Source of the DNA: a virus
Virus record (IMG/VR): IMGVR_UViG_3300015360_000154
Location: 1 to 28,779 of that record
Strand: one strand, 5' to 3'
Length of the DNA: 28,779 nt
Made by a program: the position numbers and the translations under genes. The notes beneath the pieces are model-generated. The model made no database searches, was not told where the DNA came from, and saw only the letters and a list, made by a program, of their open reading frames with translations. The stretch's first letter is position 1, and the number at the start of each line of letters is the position of its first letter. Positions 6,851 through 14,497 of this stretch are shown here, piece by piece.

Positions 6851-8956
6851 CTACCATGAGCTTTGGTTATCTTGAATACCCTTTTGGTCATCCAGTGAGA
6901 TGATGATCCTATCAAGGCTTTTTTGTGTTGAAACCACTACAGCGTTTTTGTTTATAGTTTGGCCCGCAATATAGGCCGTCCCTGCTATTTTATCACGGCT
7001 TAAAGTAATTGCTTGGCCTAGCTCAGTATCAAAGAATCTGTTTTTCGTGGAAATGTTAAGCGTCCCTCTCCTGTCCCCTAAAGCCTTAGCTAATCTAGTG
7101 GCTAAAATTTGTGCATCAGCAGAGTCGCGGTGATACGTCACAAAGCTCTGTTGCTTTTGAATGCGATGCACATACTTCGCTACGTCGTTTGTTGCAGTCA
7201 CAACAGAATAAAATAGAGATAGACCTGTTTCGTTTCGGGTTGAAACTTCTGTCGGTGCATACTGGAGATAAATATCACTGATCACGTCTCTATAGTCAAA
7301 GTCATACCTGAAACTGTCTAGCAGGATCTCATCATCCTCAATCGTCTTTGCGATTGTGGTTATCGGCTTTGATTGAACAAAAGTTATCTTGTTATCGTCA
7401 AGAAAGATCTTGCTCAATAGTGTCACAGAAAGCTTTGACAGAATTTCTTTAAAGGTTGGATAATTCTGTTGACCTAACTCAGGAATTGAAAACCCGACCT
7501 CATCGGTAATCGAGCCGATACCAGCGCTGAATGCTGGCAAGTCAATCTGACTTTCCGATAACCCTACGTACGTTTTCAGGACATCATAAAGAACAATAAC
7601 ACCTTTGGACAAGTTGCCAGTTGTGCTTGAGACCGCTCCGAGTGGGCTAGCGCTGAGTGTAGGCAAAGCCTTGTTGCCGTAAATTCTGCAATAGACAAGA
7701 TCCAACGGCGTCAAAGTTGCCATTGAAAGATCGGCCTCGAGGGTTGAAAATAGAGTGAAGCCAGCACCACCGAACCCATCAGTATACTCATCATAGTGTT
7801 TGCCGTACTTGGCATAATAAGCCACGCCGATTTTGACGATTGTCACACTTCCAACAAAACTTCTCTTAATAACTGACGATGCTGCAGCTGAGTTTATAAC
7901 TGCTAAATGTTCAATGTAGTGAGCGCCTGTTTTGTTAACAACAGTTACAAATACAAACTCGTCAAATCCTGACCCACTAGATGAGTCAATCCACACACTA
8001 TCACCCACTCTAAAGCCATCTGCTGAAGTGAGATATGTTCTGGTTGTCGTTGATGCTGGGCTTGCAGGGCAGGCAGTTGAAACACTTCCTAGGTTTGTGT
8101 TTGGCTTTATGCAAAGCCATGTCCGATTGTTTCCAGTTGATGGTGAATTCGAATTGTAATCAATATTCACGGGAATGAATGAATCAACAACCCCATAAAC
8201 TTTTCTAATCGGCCTTGAGAAATAACTTAAATCTAAGTTTGCATAATTAGACACAGAATAAAAACTGTCCAAGTTATTCACATGCCGAAACTCTTCACTG
8301 AATCTTTCGTTGTTATCAAAAATTGAAATGACAACTTGCTCATCTGTCGACGTAATAGAGCCGCACACTGCCGAGCTTATCAACTTCACGTTGGCCGTCG
8401 TTAACTCATCGAGCCAATGATACAAATCAATCTCACACTTGTTGAAAGATGAATCATAAAGATGCTCTTGCAAGATGTGCGTGATGTTTGAAAGCGTGAT
8501 TGATGTTGATGAGGATGGAAGGAACCCAAACAAAACATCAACGCTCGAAGCTTGAACCTCTGGTGATTTTGTTATGATTGGCTCGTAGTAAACTACCCGA
8601 GAGGTTGAGTCGAGAGGGAGCCTATTAAAATGAGCGTCAAAAGTACCCAGGTAAAATTCGTATGTGGCCACAAAATCAGTAGTAGATGGATCAGCACCAA
8701 CGTTAACAAATAAATCATGTGATTCTGCGTCATAAAACCATTCCCCGGAAATCATCGTATCAGCGCTAGAGCCTAAGTTAAAGACTACCTCGTCAGCTTT
8801 CACGTCAATCACTTGACCATAAGGAAAGCGCTGCACATACGTATTCGAAACATTGTAGATCGACCAGATAGTCGAATCAGCAAGTCGTCTAGGCTTTATG
8901 ATTGCTAGATATTGGGATGCTATCCCCTCGCTATCTAACAGCGTTGCGTATGTCAT
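6851..8956 (-). CDS. Tail-tip/baseplate hub-like protein, 701 aa
   Basis: Probably the central tail-tip protein that closes the tube and links it to the fibres. The N-terminal 150 residues are beta-rich, with long runs of aromatic residues. The C-terminal third (about 470-690) has the layout of hub proteins: a helix FKEILSKLSVTLL, a strand DDNKITFVQSKP, a domain with DVISDIYLQYAP, and a closing OB-like beta segment around LGQAITLSRDKIAGTAYIAG. It is downstream of the tape measure and the two tail proteins 9442-10578 and 8956-9441, as expected for siphovirus tips. Its ATG overlaps the upstream stop (TGATG). No peptidase motif is visible. I assign it from position and general pattern. Confidence 0.65.
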   Translation of the reverse strand: MTYATLLDSEGIASQYLAIIKPRRLADSTIWSIYNVSNTYVQRFPYGQVIDVKADEVVFNLGSSADTMISGEWFYDAESHDLFVNVGADPSTTDFVATYEFYLGTFDAHFNRLPLDSTSRVVYYEPIITKSPEVQASSVDVLFGFLPSSSTSITLSNITHILQEHLYDSSFNKCEIDLYHWLDELTTANVKLISSAVCGSITSTDEQVVISIFDNNERFSEEFRHVNNLDSFYSVSNYANLDLSYFSRPIRKVYGVVDSFIPVNIDYNSNSPSTGNNRTWLCIKPNTNLGSVSTACPASPASTTTRTYLTSADGFRVGDSVWIDSSSGSGFDEFVFVTVVNKTGAHYIEHLAVINSAAASSVIKRSFVGSVTIVKIGVAYYAKYGKHYDEYTDGFGGAGFTLFSTLEADLSMATLTPLDLVYCRIYGNKALPTLSASPLGAVSSTTGNLSKGVIVLYDVLKTYVGLSESQIDLPAFSAGIGSITDEVGFSIPELGQQNYPTFKEILSKLSVTLLSKIFLDDNKITFVQSKPITTIAKTIEDDEILLDSFRYDFDYRDVISDIYLQYAPTEVSTRNETGLSLFYSVVTATNDVAKYVHRIQKQQSFVTYHRDSADAQILATRLAKALGDRRGTLNISTKNRFFDTELGQAITLSRDKIAGTAYIAGQTINKNAVVVSTQKSLDRIIISLDDQKGIQDNQSSW

Positions 8957-9441
8957 CAGTAGGAACTCCCGATTGCATACATTTGATAAGGAGCTTTGGT
9001 TATAGTCTCAAGAGCTGGCGTATAGTTGTTTGAATATACAGGATCTGGAAATCCTTTCATCCACGCGAGGTAGCTTGAGACCGTAGGAACGTAGCCAAAT
9101 CCATTGATGACAACGTTATAAAAGGTGCCCTCTTGGACTGGTATATCGTCAAAAGTGAAATAAATTTCTTTAACAGCATGCGGCAAAGTATGAATCTCTG
9201 CCTTCGTCCTAACGTCTGTACTTGTATGGAGGAGTTTTTTAGGGGTGTCATCACCACTCACCACCTCATTAGAGTAGATTTTCATATTCATATTTGTAAA
9301 CACTGGGTCATTAATAACAATGATCCAAGTTCGTATAGACCTGACAATGTAGTTTCCATTGAAACGAATGGGCTGATATTTTGCAGTACTTGCAAGCTCG
9401 CCACTTTCCCAGTCATCGCCCCAAACAGTCCAGCCCGCCAT
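8956..9441 (-). CDS. Tail-tip-associated beta-sandwich protein, 161 aa
   Basis: I do not recognise a named family. The protein starts with an aromatic segment (MAGWTVWGDDWES) and continues as a beta-rich domain: RFNGNYIVRSIRTWIIVI, MNMKIYSNEV and KEIYFTFDDIPVQEGTFYNV look like alternating strands of a jelly-roll or carbohydrate-binding type sandwich. No membrane segment or catalytic motif is visible. It sits between two tail-tip genes and is joined to both with no gap upstream (TAA directly followed by ATG) and a one-base overlap downstream. It is therefore likely a small structural piece of the tail tip, perhaps a ligand-binding accessory domain. Confidence 0.6.
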   Translation of the reverse strand: MAGWTVWGDDWESGELASTAKYQPIRFNGNYIVRSIRTWIIVINDPVFTNMNMKIYSNEVVSGDDTPKKLLHTSTDVRTKAEIHTLPHAVKEIYFTFDDIPVQEGTFYNVVINGFGYVPTVSSYLAWMKGFPDPVYSNNYTPALETITKAPYQMYAIGSSY

Positions 9442-10578
9442 TTATAGCTCCTCTCTAAGTTCCATAGTAGCCTCATAATTTCCAGGGCTGATCAGCCTAT
9501 AAGCTGGTGGCCTAACGAATTTTACGTATCTAATCATTTTTGATGCGGCACTAGAAAAAACTAAGCTTGGATCAAACTGTACAAAAAATGGGTTGGCAAT
9601 TCCTAGAGTGTCCCACACGTCGTCAATCTCTTCCTTTTCAGCAACAGTTAGGCCAGACCATCCAATTGAAAACGTTTCTGACTTCTCTCTGATATCTGAA
9701 AATGTTTGTCCACCTTCTGAAAAGCTCACTCTCGAATTGTCTTCGTACTGTGATTGTAACGGGTATTGCACCTGTCCCCTTGTACTCTCAAAGAATATCC
9801 CGAGAAATAAAGCGCCCACTTCGACGTAACCTTCCGGGTTGCTTAAGTCTTCAATTGAAAGTCTGGCATACCTTAACGCTTCAGGCCAAAGCCCTGTTGA
9901 GCTGATGCTTGCGATTACTGAGCTGTCATAGTCAAGCGTGATTTCTGTATTGACGCTGCCTGGCGTCCAGACTGAAGTTTCATTGCCTTGTAGTTTGATA
10001 GTTGCACTGGGGGTTATTCTAATTGGTCGGTTTCTTGGGCCGATAAGAATAAATGCAGTTGGTAAAGTAGATATGCCAAAATCAAATTGAATGAACTCTC
10101 CAGTAGAAATTCGAAGTTCGTCTGCCACATACGTTAACGCTCCCGTGTCCTCTTCGGTTGTTGAAAATCCCAGTATCTCGGCCATTGATGAGGTCGGCCA
10201 AGCTATTTGAAAGATGCCACCACCACCCGCGCCATTGCTTACAATCTTAACCTTCAGAGTGGTTGTATCACTTGTGACCGTATAGGTAGAATCCCCGTTA
10301 ACTTCCAGAGCCGCTTTGATTGCTGTGTACAGTGCGGTTGATGATGCGTATGTCCCGACCGTGATAGTGGCTGTCTTATCGACTGCTACGGTTTCCCTAA
10401 AAATGATTATGTTGTTTGACGATGTGATATTCCAAAAGCCGTTTGACCGCCAAACCTTTGATCTTCTGTTGAGGTTCAAAGCATTGACTACAGGAAAGGC
10501 CGCTTGCTCGCTTGACACTGACAAGTTTGATATCAAGTCTAGGTCAAGGTAATTGGTGCTCATTAAACGTACACTCAT
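9442..10578 (-). CDS. Tail-tip protein, Dit-like by position, with an inserted shared module, 378 aa
   Basis: It directly follows the tape measure gene (ATGA overlap), where siphoviruses usually encode the distal tail protein. Residues 1-50 and 155-378 form beta-rich parts, including LRISTGEFIQFDFGI and an ending GNYEATMELREEL that resembles the end of many tail-tip proteins. Residues about 52-155 form a separate module with the pattern TYASSTALYTAIKAAL, then a YTV strand, then GFSTTEEDTGALTY. The same module occurs in the tail tube protein of this phage. The module looks inserted in an otherwise continuous tail protein. The Dit assignment is from gene order only; the module match is visible directly. 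Confidence 0.6.
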   Translation of the reverse strand: MSVRLMSTNYLDLDLISNLSVSSEQAAFPVVNALNLNRRSKVWRSNGFWNITSSNNIIIFRETVAVDKTATITVGTYASSTALYTAIKAALEVNGDSTYTVTSDTTTLKVKIVSNGAGGGGIFQIAWPTSSMAEILGFSTTEEDTGALTYVADELRISTGEFIQFDFGISTLPTAFILIGPRNRPIRITPSATIKLQGNETSVWTPGSVNTEITLDYDSSVIASISSTGLWPEALRYARLSIEDLSNPEGYVEVGALFLGIFFESTRGQVQYPLQSQYEDNSRVSFSEGGQTFSDIREKSETFSIGWSGLTVAEKEEIDDVWDTLGIANPFFVQFDPSLVFSSAASKMIRYVKFVRPPAYRLISPGNYEATMELREEL

Positions 10579-13500
10579 ATCGTCCTAAATCCTTGTCTGC
10601 TGATATTAAGCATTACGTCCGCGAGTTGCTTTTCCCCAACTTGCAACACGACTTTGATTGGCCCTTGAGTTGTGCTTTGCTGTCCTGATTGACCAGTTAG
10701 AAATTTCTCTAACCTCTCACTGAGTGATCTATCAATCACGTTCTCGCCTGAGGTTAGGCCTGCCCTAAATGTGTCGTTAGGAAAGCCAGCTGGTACTTCT
10801 CCACCTGTTGCAAACAATGCTTTGACGTTCAGAGACTTTCCACCTAAAGCAGCCTTTATAGCATCAAAAATTCCATTGGTAATATCCGTGTAAACATTCT
10901 CGAAAGGCGTAAAAACATCAGAAATACCCTTTATAACTGCGTCAATAAGTGTTTGGCCAATAACCCCGAGTTGGTCACCAACGCCCAAAATAAAGGATTC
11001 CATGCCTTTAAAGAAGGTAGTGCCTGCATTGCCGATGTTATCAGCTAAACCCTTTCCTTCTTTTGATATCTGCAACCCAAAGGTTTTGCTTGTATCAGAT
11101 ATTTGAGCGCCAAAGGTTTTGCTTGCATTAGATATTTGAGCGCCAAAGGTTTTGCTTGTATCAGATATTTGAGCGCCAAAGGTTTTGCTTGCATCAGATA
11201 CTTGAGCGCCAAAGATTTTGCTTGCATCAGATACTTGAGCGCCAAAGATTTTGCCTGTATCGCCTACGTCATCCTTTAACTTTCTTCCAATCGTTCCAAT
11301 TAAAAATGTGTCAATAAAGGATTGCATGCCTGTAAAGAAGGTAGTGCCTGCATTGCCGATGTTATTCGCTAAACCCTTTCCTTCTTCTGATATCTGCAAC
11401 CCAAAGATTTTGCTTGCATCAGATACTTGAGCGCCAAAGATTTTGCTTGCATCAGATACTTGAGCGCCAAAGATTTTGCTTGCATCAGATAATTGAGCGC
11501 CAAAGATTTTGCCTGTAATCGATGTATCAGAGGCAAATTTTTCGCCTGCATCGCTTACGTCATTCTTGAATGAAACCGATGCTTCTTGAACCTCATCCGT
11601 GAACTGTCTTCCAATCCTTCCAACATCTTCAACAAATTCGTCAAAGGCGGTCTTGATTGCACCGCTTGACAATTCCGTAGAAAGCTCTTCTACTAAAGAG
11701 TCTCCTAGTGCTTGTGGAAGTTCTACAAGAAGAGCTTTTGCTATTTCTGGAATCGCTTTAATTATAGCGGTAATAATTTCAGGAATGGATTTAACTATAG
11801 CTATGATGATCTCTGGCGCATGGTCTGCAAGAGTTTCAATAATAACAGGAATGGCTAGATTTATATTTTTAAGAATTTCAGGAAATGCCGCTGCAAACTC
11901 TTCGACTATAGCCTTAACTTTTTCTGGACCTTGAGCAAGCAAGCCAATAATCCCTCCAACCGCCCCACCAATCCCAGGAACGATTGACTCGGCTATGGCA
12001 GCAAAGCCTGCTTGGATAAGCTTTGTTGCACCCGCTGCACCTTCGAGAGCCGCCCCTATCAAACCTACAGACTGACCAACAACGCCCGCTGTTTCTGTGT
12101 CAACGGGTTTAGATGGTCCAAAGATTTCATCAGCTTGAGATGACGTTATTAAAGGACTCGCTAAACCTTCAGCTGTTGCCTTCTTAATGCTAGTGATAAA
12201 CTCTTCTTGCTGTTTCCTCTGAAGCTCTAATCTTTCCTTGTCAATCCTTGCAGTCTCTTTTGAGATCTCAAGCTGTGCGTTGATTCCAATCTCTTGACGA
12301 ACCTTTGCAGCTTCCTCTTCTAAGACTAGCCCCGCTTGTATAGACTCCTTAAGAACATTAAGCTTGTTCTGTTCGTCTTGCTTAATACCCTCAATAGGGT
12401 TCCTTGTGTTGCGAGCTTTCTCTAGATCTTTTTGCAAGTCTGAATAGGAAGACCTGAGTTTGTCTAATTCCTTTTCTTGGTCTTCAAACGCTACGGTTGT
12501 TACCTTTGCGTTCTCACTTATCTTTTCGAATGCGTTCGATGCGTTATTTGTTCCATCACCAAGATCTTTAACTGAATCAACCAGCTTTTGAGCGCCACCC
12601 TTTAATAATCTAAAGCCCTTTTCGGTCTTGCTTATCGTTTCTGTTGTGCTGTCAAAATCATTTTGGGCGCTGTTAGTGAAGCTTTGGACGCTTTTCTTTA
12701 AGTCATCAAAAGCTTTTGTACCATTATCCGCTATGTCATTGGTGCTATCCGATAGGTCTTGAATTCCTTTCAACGTCTCATCTGAAACAAGCTGAACAGA
12801 ATTCATCGCGGTTGCAACGCCGAGAATCTGAGCAATCACAGGTTTGAAAACTTCAGCCCCTAGTTGCGCAAAGATGTTAATAATGGTTTCAGCGAAATTG
12901 ATAGATAACTCTGCAAAGCTACCTAGCCCAATCTTAATGATGCTTATTGTTCCACCAATACTCTGAAAGGCGACAACAACTTTTGCAAACCCTGAAACTA
13001 AATCAGGGATGATATCAAGAATCGCGATGATTCCCTTTTTGTTCAGCTCGATAAATTCTTTTTTATTCTTACTGGCAAACTCACCAAGCTCGACCAGTCC
13101 ATCAGAGAGTTTCCTTATGGCACCCACAACAAATGGATTTTGAGTTATCGTTTGGCCGATAGTCTCGACAAGCTCGCCGTAATTAACGCCGACTAATTTC
13201 ACAGCCCCTGAAAAGGTATTGGTAAGATCAGAGGCCGTTCCTTTGTACTTCTCAGCAAGGATGGCTATTTGATCGCCGTTTGCTTTCTGCGCTTTTGTTA
13301 ATCCGCTAATTTCTGGTAGGGCTTTCTCAAGGGAGGATTTAAATCCCAACATGCCTTTCGACAAACCCTCGACAGACGTGCGAGCGTCAATGCCTCGGCC
13401 CTCTAGGTCTACAGCTGTTTTAACAATCTCTTTTGCTTTTTCATTTGATATGCCAAAGCTTTTGGCAAGAGCTAGTAGACTAAGTGTTTCGTCATCACTA

Positions 13501-13898
13501 AAGCCTGTTGTTTGCTGCAAGCTCCCAGCGAATTCTTGCATGTCTTGCGATGCTTGCTTTGAGAATGATCCTGAATTGGCTAAAGCAATGTTCAGCTTCT
13601 GTACTGCAAACTCTCCCCCTGCTGCTGAACTGACAGCTTCAGAAAAGAAATTGATGATTGCTTTACCAGAAAAGAAAGCCAAGAGACCCGCAGCTGCGGC
13701 ACTAGCAGCCTGCAGACCAGAGGAAAAACCACCTGCGCTTTTCTGTGCTTTGCCTGCAAAATCATCGGCTGAGGTACCTAGATTTTTAAATCCAGATTCA
13801 ATTCCCTGAAGGGCTTTAGTGGATTTCTCAGAAAATCCCTCAATTTGCTTAATGGAATCTGAGACGTTTGTGATGATGTCTAAATCTATCCCAGCCAT
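10575..13898 (-). CDS. Tape measure protein, 1107 aa
   Basis: Sets tail length and is ejected with the DNA. At 1107 residues it is the longest protein here. The N-terminal part has Ala/Ser-rich helices with a hydrophobic stretch (AAAAGLLAFFSGKAIINF). The centre is coiled coil (KELDKLRSSYSDLQKDLEKA), followed by a glycine-rich hydrophobic stretch (GIGGAVGGIIGLLAQG) and amphipathic repeats such as APEIIIAIVKSIPEIITAII, typical of this family. Residues about 770-970 form an 11-residue repeat ladder. The C-terminus includes GEVPAGFPNDTFRAGLTSGE, a segment often seen near the end of tape measures. Its ATG overlaps the stop of the frameshifted chaperone (TAATG), as is usual for this gene pair. Assignment is firm by length, composition and context. 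Confidence 0.92.
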   Translation of the reverse strand: MAGIDLDIITNVSDSIKQIEGFSEKSTKALQGIESGFKNLGTSADDFAGKAQKSAGGFSSGLQAASAAAAGLLAFFSGKAIINFFSEAVSSAAGGEFAVQKLNIALANSGSFSKQASQDMQEFAGSLQQTTGFSDDETLSLLALAKSFGISNEKAKEIVKTAVDLEGRGIDARTSVEGLSKGMLGFKSSLEKALPEISGLTKAQKANGDQIAILAEKYKGTASDLTNTFSGAVKLVGVNYGELVETIGQTITQNPFVVGAIRKLSDGLVELGEFASKNKKEFIELNKKGIIAILDIIPDLVSGFAKVVVAFQSIGGTISIIKIGLGSFAELSINFAETIINIFAQLGAEVFKPVIAQILGVATAMNSVQLVSDETLKGIQDLSDSTNDIADNGTKAFDDLKKSVQSFTNSAQNDFDSTTETISKTEKGFRLLKGGAQKLVDSVKDLGDGTNNASNAFEKISENAKVTTVAFEDQEKELDKLRSSYSDLQKDLEKARNTRNPIEGIKQDEQNKLNVLKESIQAGLVLEEEAAKVRQEIGINAQLEISKETARIDKERLELQRKQQEEFITSIKKATAEGLASPLITSSQADEIFGPSKPVDTETAGVVGQSVGLIGAALEGAAGATKLIQAGFAAIAESIVPGIGGAVGGIIGLLAQGPEKVKAIVEEFAAAFPEILKNINLAIPVIIETLADHAPEIIIAIVKSIPEIITAIIKAIPEIAKALLVELPQALGDSLVEELSTELSSGAIKTAFDEFVEDVGRIGRQFTDEVQEASVSFKNDVSDAGEKFASDTSITGKIFGAQLSDASKIFGAQVSDASKIFGAQVSDASKIFGLQISEEGKGLANNIGNAGTTFFTGMQSFIDTFLIGTIGRKLKDDVGDTGKIFGAQVSDASKIFGAQVSDASKTFGAQISDTSKTFGAQISNASKTFGAQISDTSKTFGLQISKEGKGLADNIGNAGTTFFKGMESFILGVGDQLGVIGQTLIDAVIKGISDVFTPFENVYTDITNGIFDAIKAALGGKSLNVKALFATGGEVPAGFPNDTFRAGLTSGENVIDRSLSERLEKFLTGQSGQQSTTQGPIKVVLQVGEKQLADVMLNISRQGFRTI
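11064..11520 (-). repeat. 33-base tandem repeats encoding an 11-residue ladder in the tape measure
   Basis: Two runs of a 33-base unit encode FGAQVSDASKI-type hendecads: four closely matching copies at about 11385-11510 and six at about 11064-11255. Each run ends with FGLQIS, then E or K, then EGKGL, followed by a shared segment NIGNAGTTFF. Residues in matching positions 11 apart stay hydrophobic before and after the clear copies (FTDEVQEASVS, FKNDVSDAGEK, LKDDVGDTGKI), so the ladder is longer than the near-identical DNA repeats. An 11-residue period fits a long, slightly right-handed coiled coil. Variation between copies is mostly I/T and A/T changes. Confidence 0.9.
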
Positions 13899-14487
13899 TA
13901 TTTTCCCCGCGAGTTTTTAGCCTTATGCGCTCTCATCTCTTCAGCCTGAAGCTGATCAATATAACGGCTTATCATGCAAAAAGCGTCGGCCTTTTCAGCA
14001 GTGAGTTTTGATGAGTCAGTAGTATACCCGAGCTTTGCAAGTCCCAACCTCATTATGTACTCACGAACTAAAAAGGCCGCCGGTGTTTCAAGCTGGTGGC
14101 CTTTATAACTAGCGAAGACTTGCTTTTTTAAAGCTAGGGCGAAGTCTTCCCCAAGAGGAAACCACCATTCGTCATCTTGGTTGCAAGCTCTGATAGGATT
14201 CCAAAGCAGTCATTGTCGTATTTCAAATCATCTACGGTTGTAATCTTTTTACCATCAGCTTTTTTCTTCAGGTCAATCTTGACGATATGTTCGTATGAAC
14301 TTCTCATCATTGATGCGACTGGCTTAAGGTAAGCCGTGCCACCAGCAACTTTAAGATCTTCAAAATTGATGTTTGCTTCGGCCAAATAATCACAACGCTC
14401 ATCTGCAGTAGGCATCCGAATTACAAGCGATCCTTCGAATAGAGCGGCCTCGCCTTTGCATGATTCAGGGATAAAAGAAATATTCAT
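13898..14487 (-). CDS. Tail assembly chaperone, -1 frameshift product (GT type), about 196 aa
   Basis: The long form of the tail chaperone, made when ribosomes slip back one base at G-GGG-AAG (14152-14146), four codons before the short form's stop. Residues 1-113 are shared with the short form. The shifted frame then gives an 83-residue extension starting EDFALALKKQVF and ending in a TAA that overlaps the tape measure ATG (TAATG). The extension is charged and helical and uses the same codon style as its neighbours. It has no start codon of its own at its beginning, so it would be missed by start-based gene finding. In lambda the GT form recruits the tail tube protein to the tape measure; the same role is likely here. 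The open frame and slip site are seen; frameshifting itself is inferred. Confidence 0.8.
14109..14152 (-). promoter_or_regulatory. -1 ribosomal frameshift site with possible pseudoknot
   Basis: On the minus strand the slip sequence G GGG AAG (14152-14146) resembles lambda's GGGAAAG. The glycine tRNA on GGG can re-pair perfectly one base back. Downstream, GAAGACTT (14149-14142) is fully complementary to AAGTCTTC (14121-14114), and CTAGC in the intervening loop (14137-14133) is complementary to GCTAG (14113-14109) directly after it. That is the topology of an H-type pseudoknot, although the first arm overlaps the slip site. CTAGC begins eight bases after the slip site, which is a good spacing. 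Confidence 0.6.
14134..14487 (-). CDS. Tail assembly chaperone, short form (G type), 117 aa
   Basis: The unshifted product, lying between the tail tube gene and the tape measure gene, where siphoviruses place their chaperone. It has a short beta-rich start (MNISFIPESCKGEAALFEG) followed by helical and acidic segments (PTADERCDYLAEANINFEDL). A conserved-looking ASMMRSSYEHIVKIDL segment lies in the middle, and it ends KTSP then TAG. It probably coats the tape measure during assembly and is absent from the finished virion, as known for lambda gpG. By analogy with known G/GT pairs it should be made in large excess over the long form. No sequence identity to gpG is claimed; position, size and the frameshift arrangement support the call. 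Confidence 0.8.
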   Translation of the reverse strand: MNISFIPESCKGEAALFEGSLVIRMPTADERCDYLAEANINFEDLKVAGGTAYLKPVASMMRSSYEHIVKIDLKKKADGKKITTVDDLKYDNDCFGILSELATKMTNGGFLLGKTSP

Positions 14488-14497
14488 GAATAAACCC

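Noticed and set aside
11064-11510. 33-base direct repeats resembling a CRISPR array
   Set aside because: The units are directly adjacent with no spacers and lie in frame within the tape measure gene, coding for an 11-residue repeat.
11045-11551. Two short minus-strand reading frames with MQAKSLALKYL-type repeats
   Set aside because: They are alternate-frame shadows of the tape measure repeats and have no ribosome binding site.
13351-13809. 152-codon plus-strand reading frame inside the tape measure
   Set aside because: It is antisense to a well-supported gene and its Ala/Pro/Ser-rich composition is the mirror of the helical coding strand.
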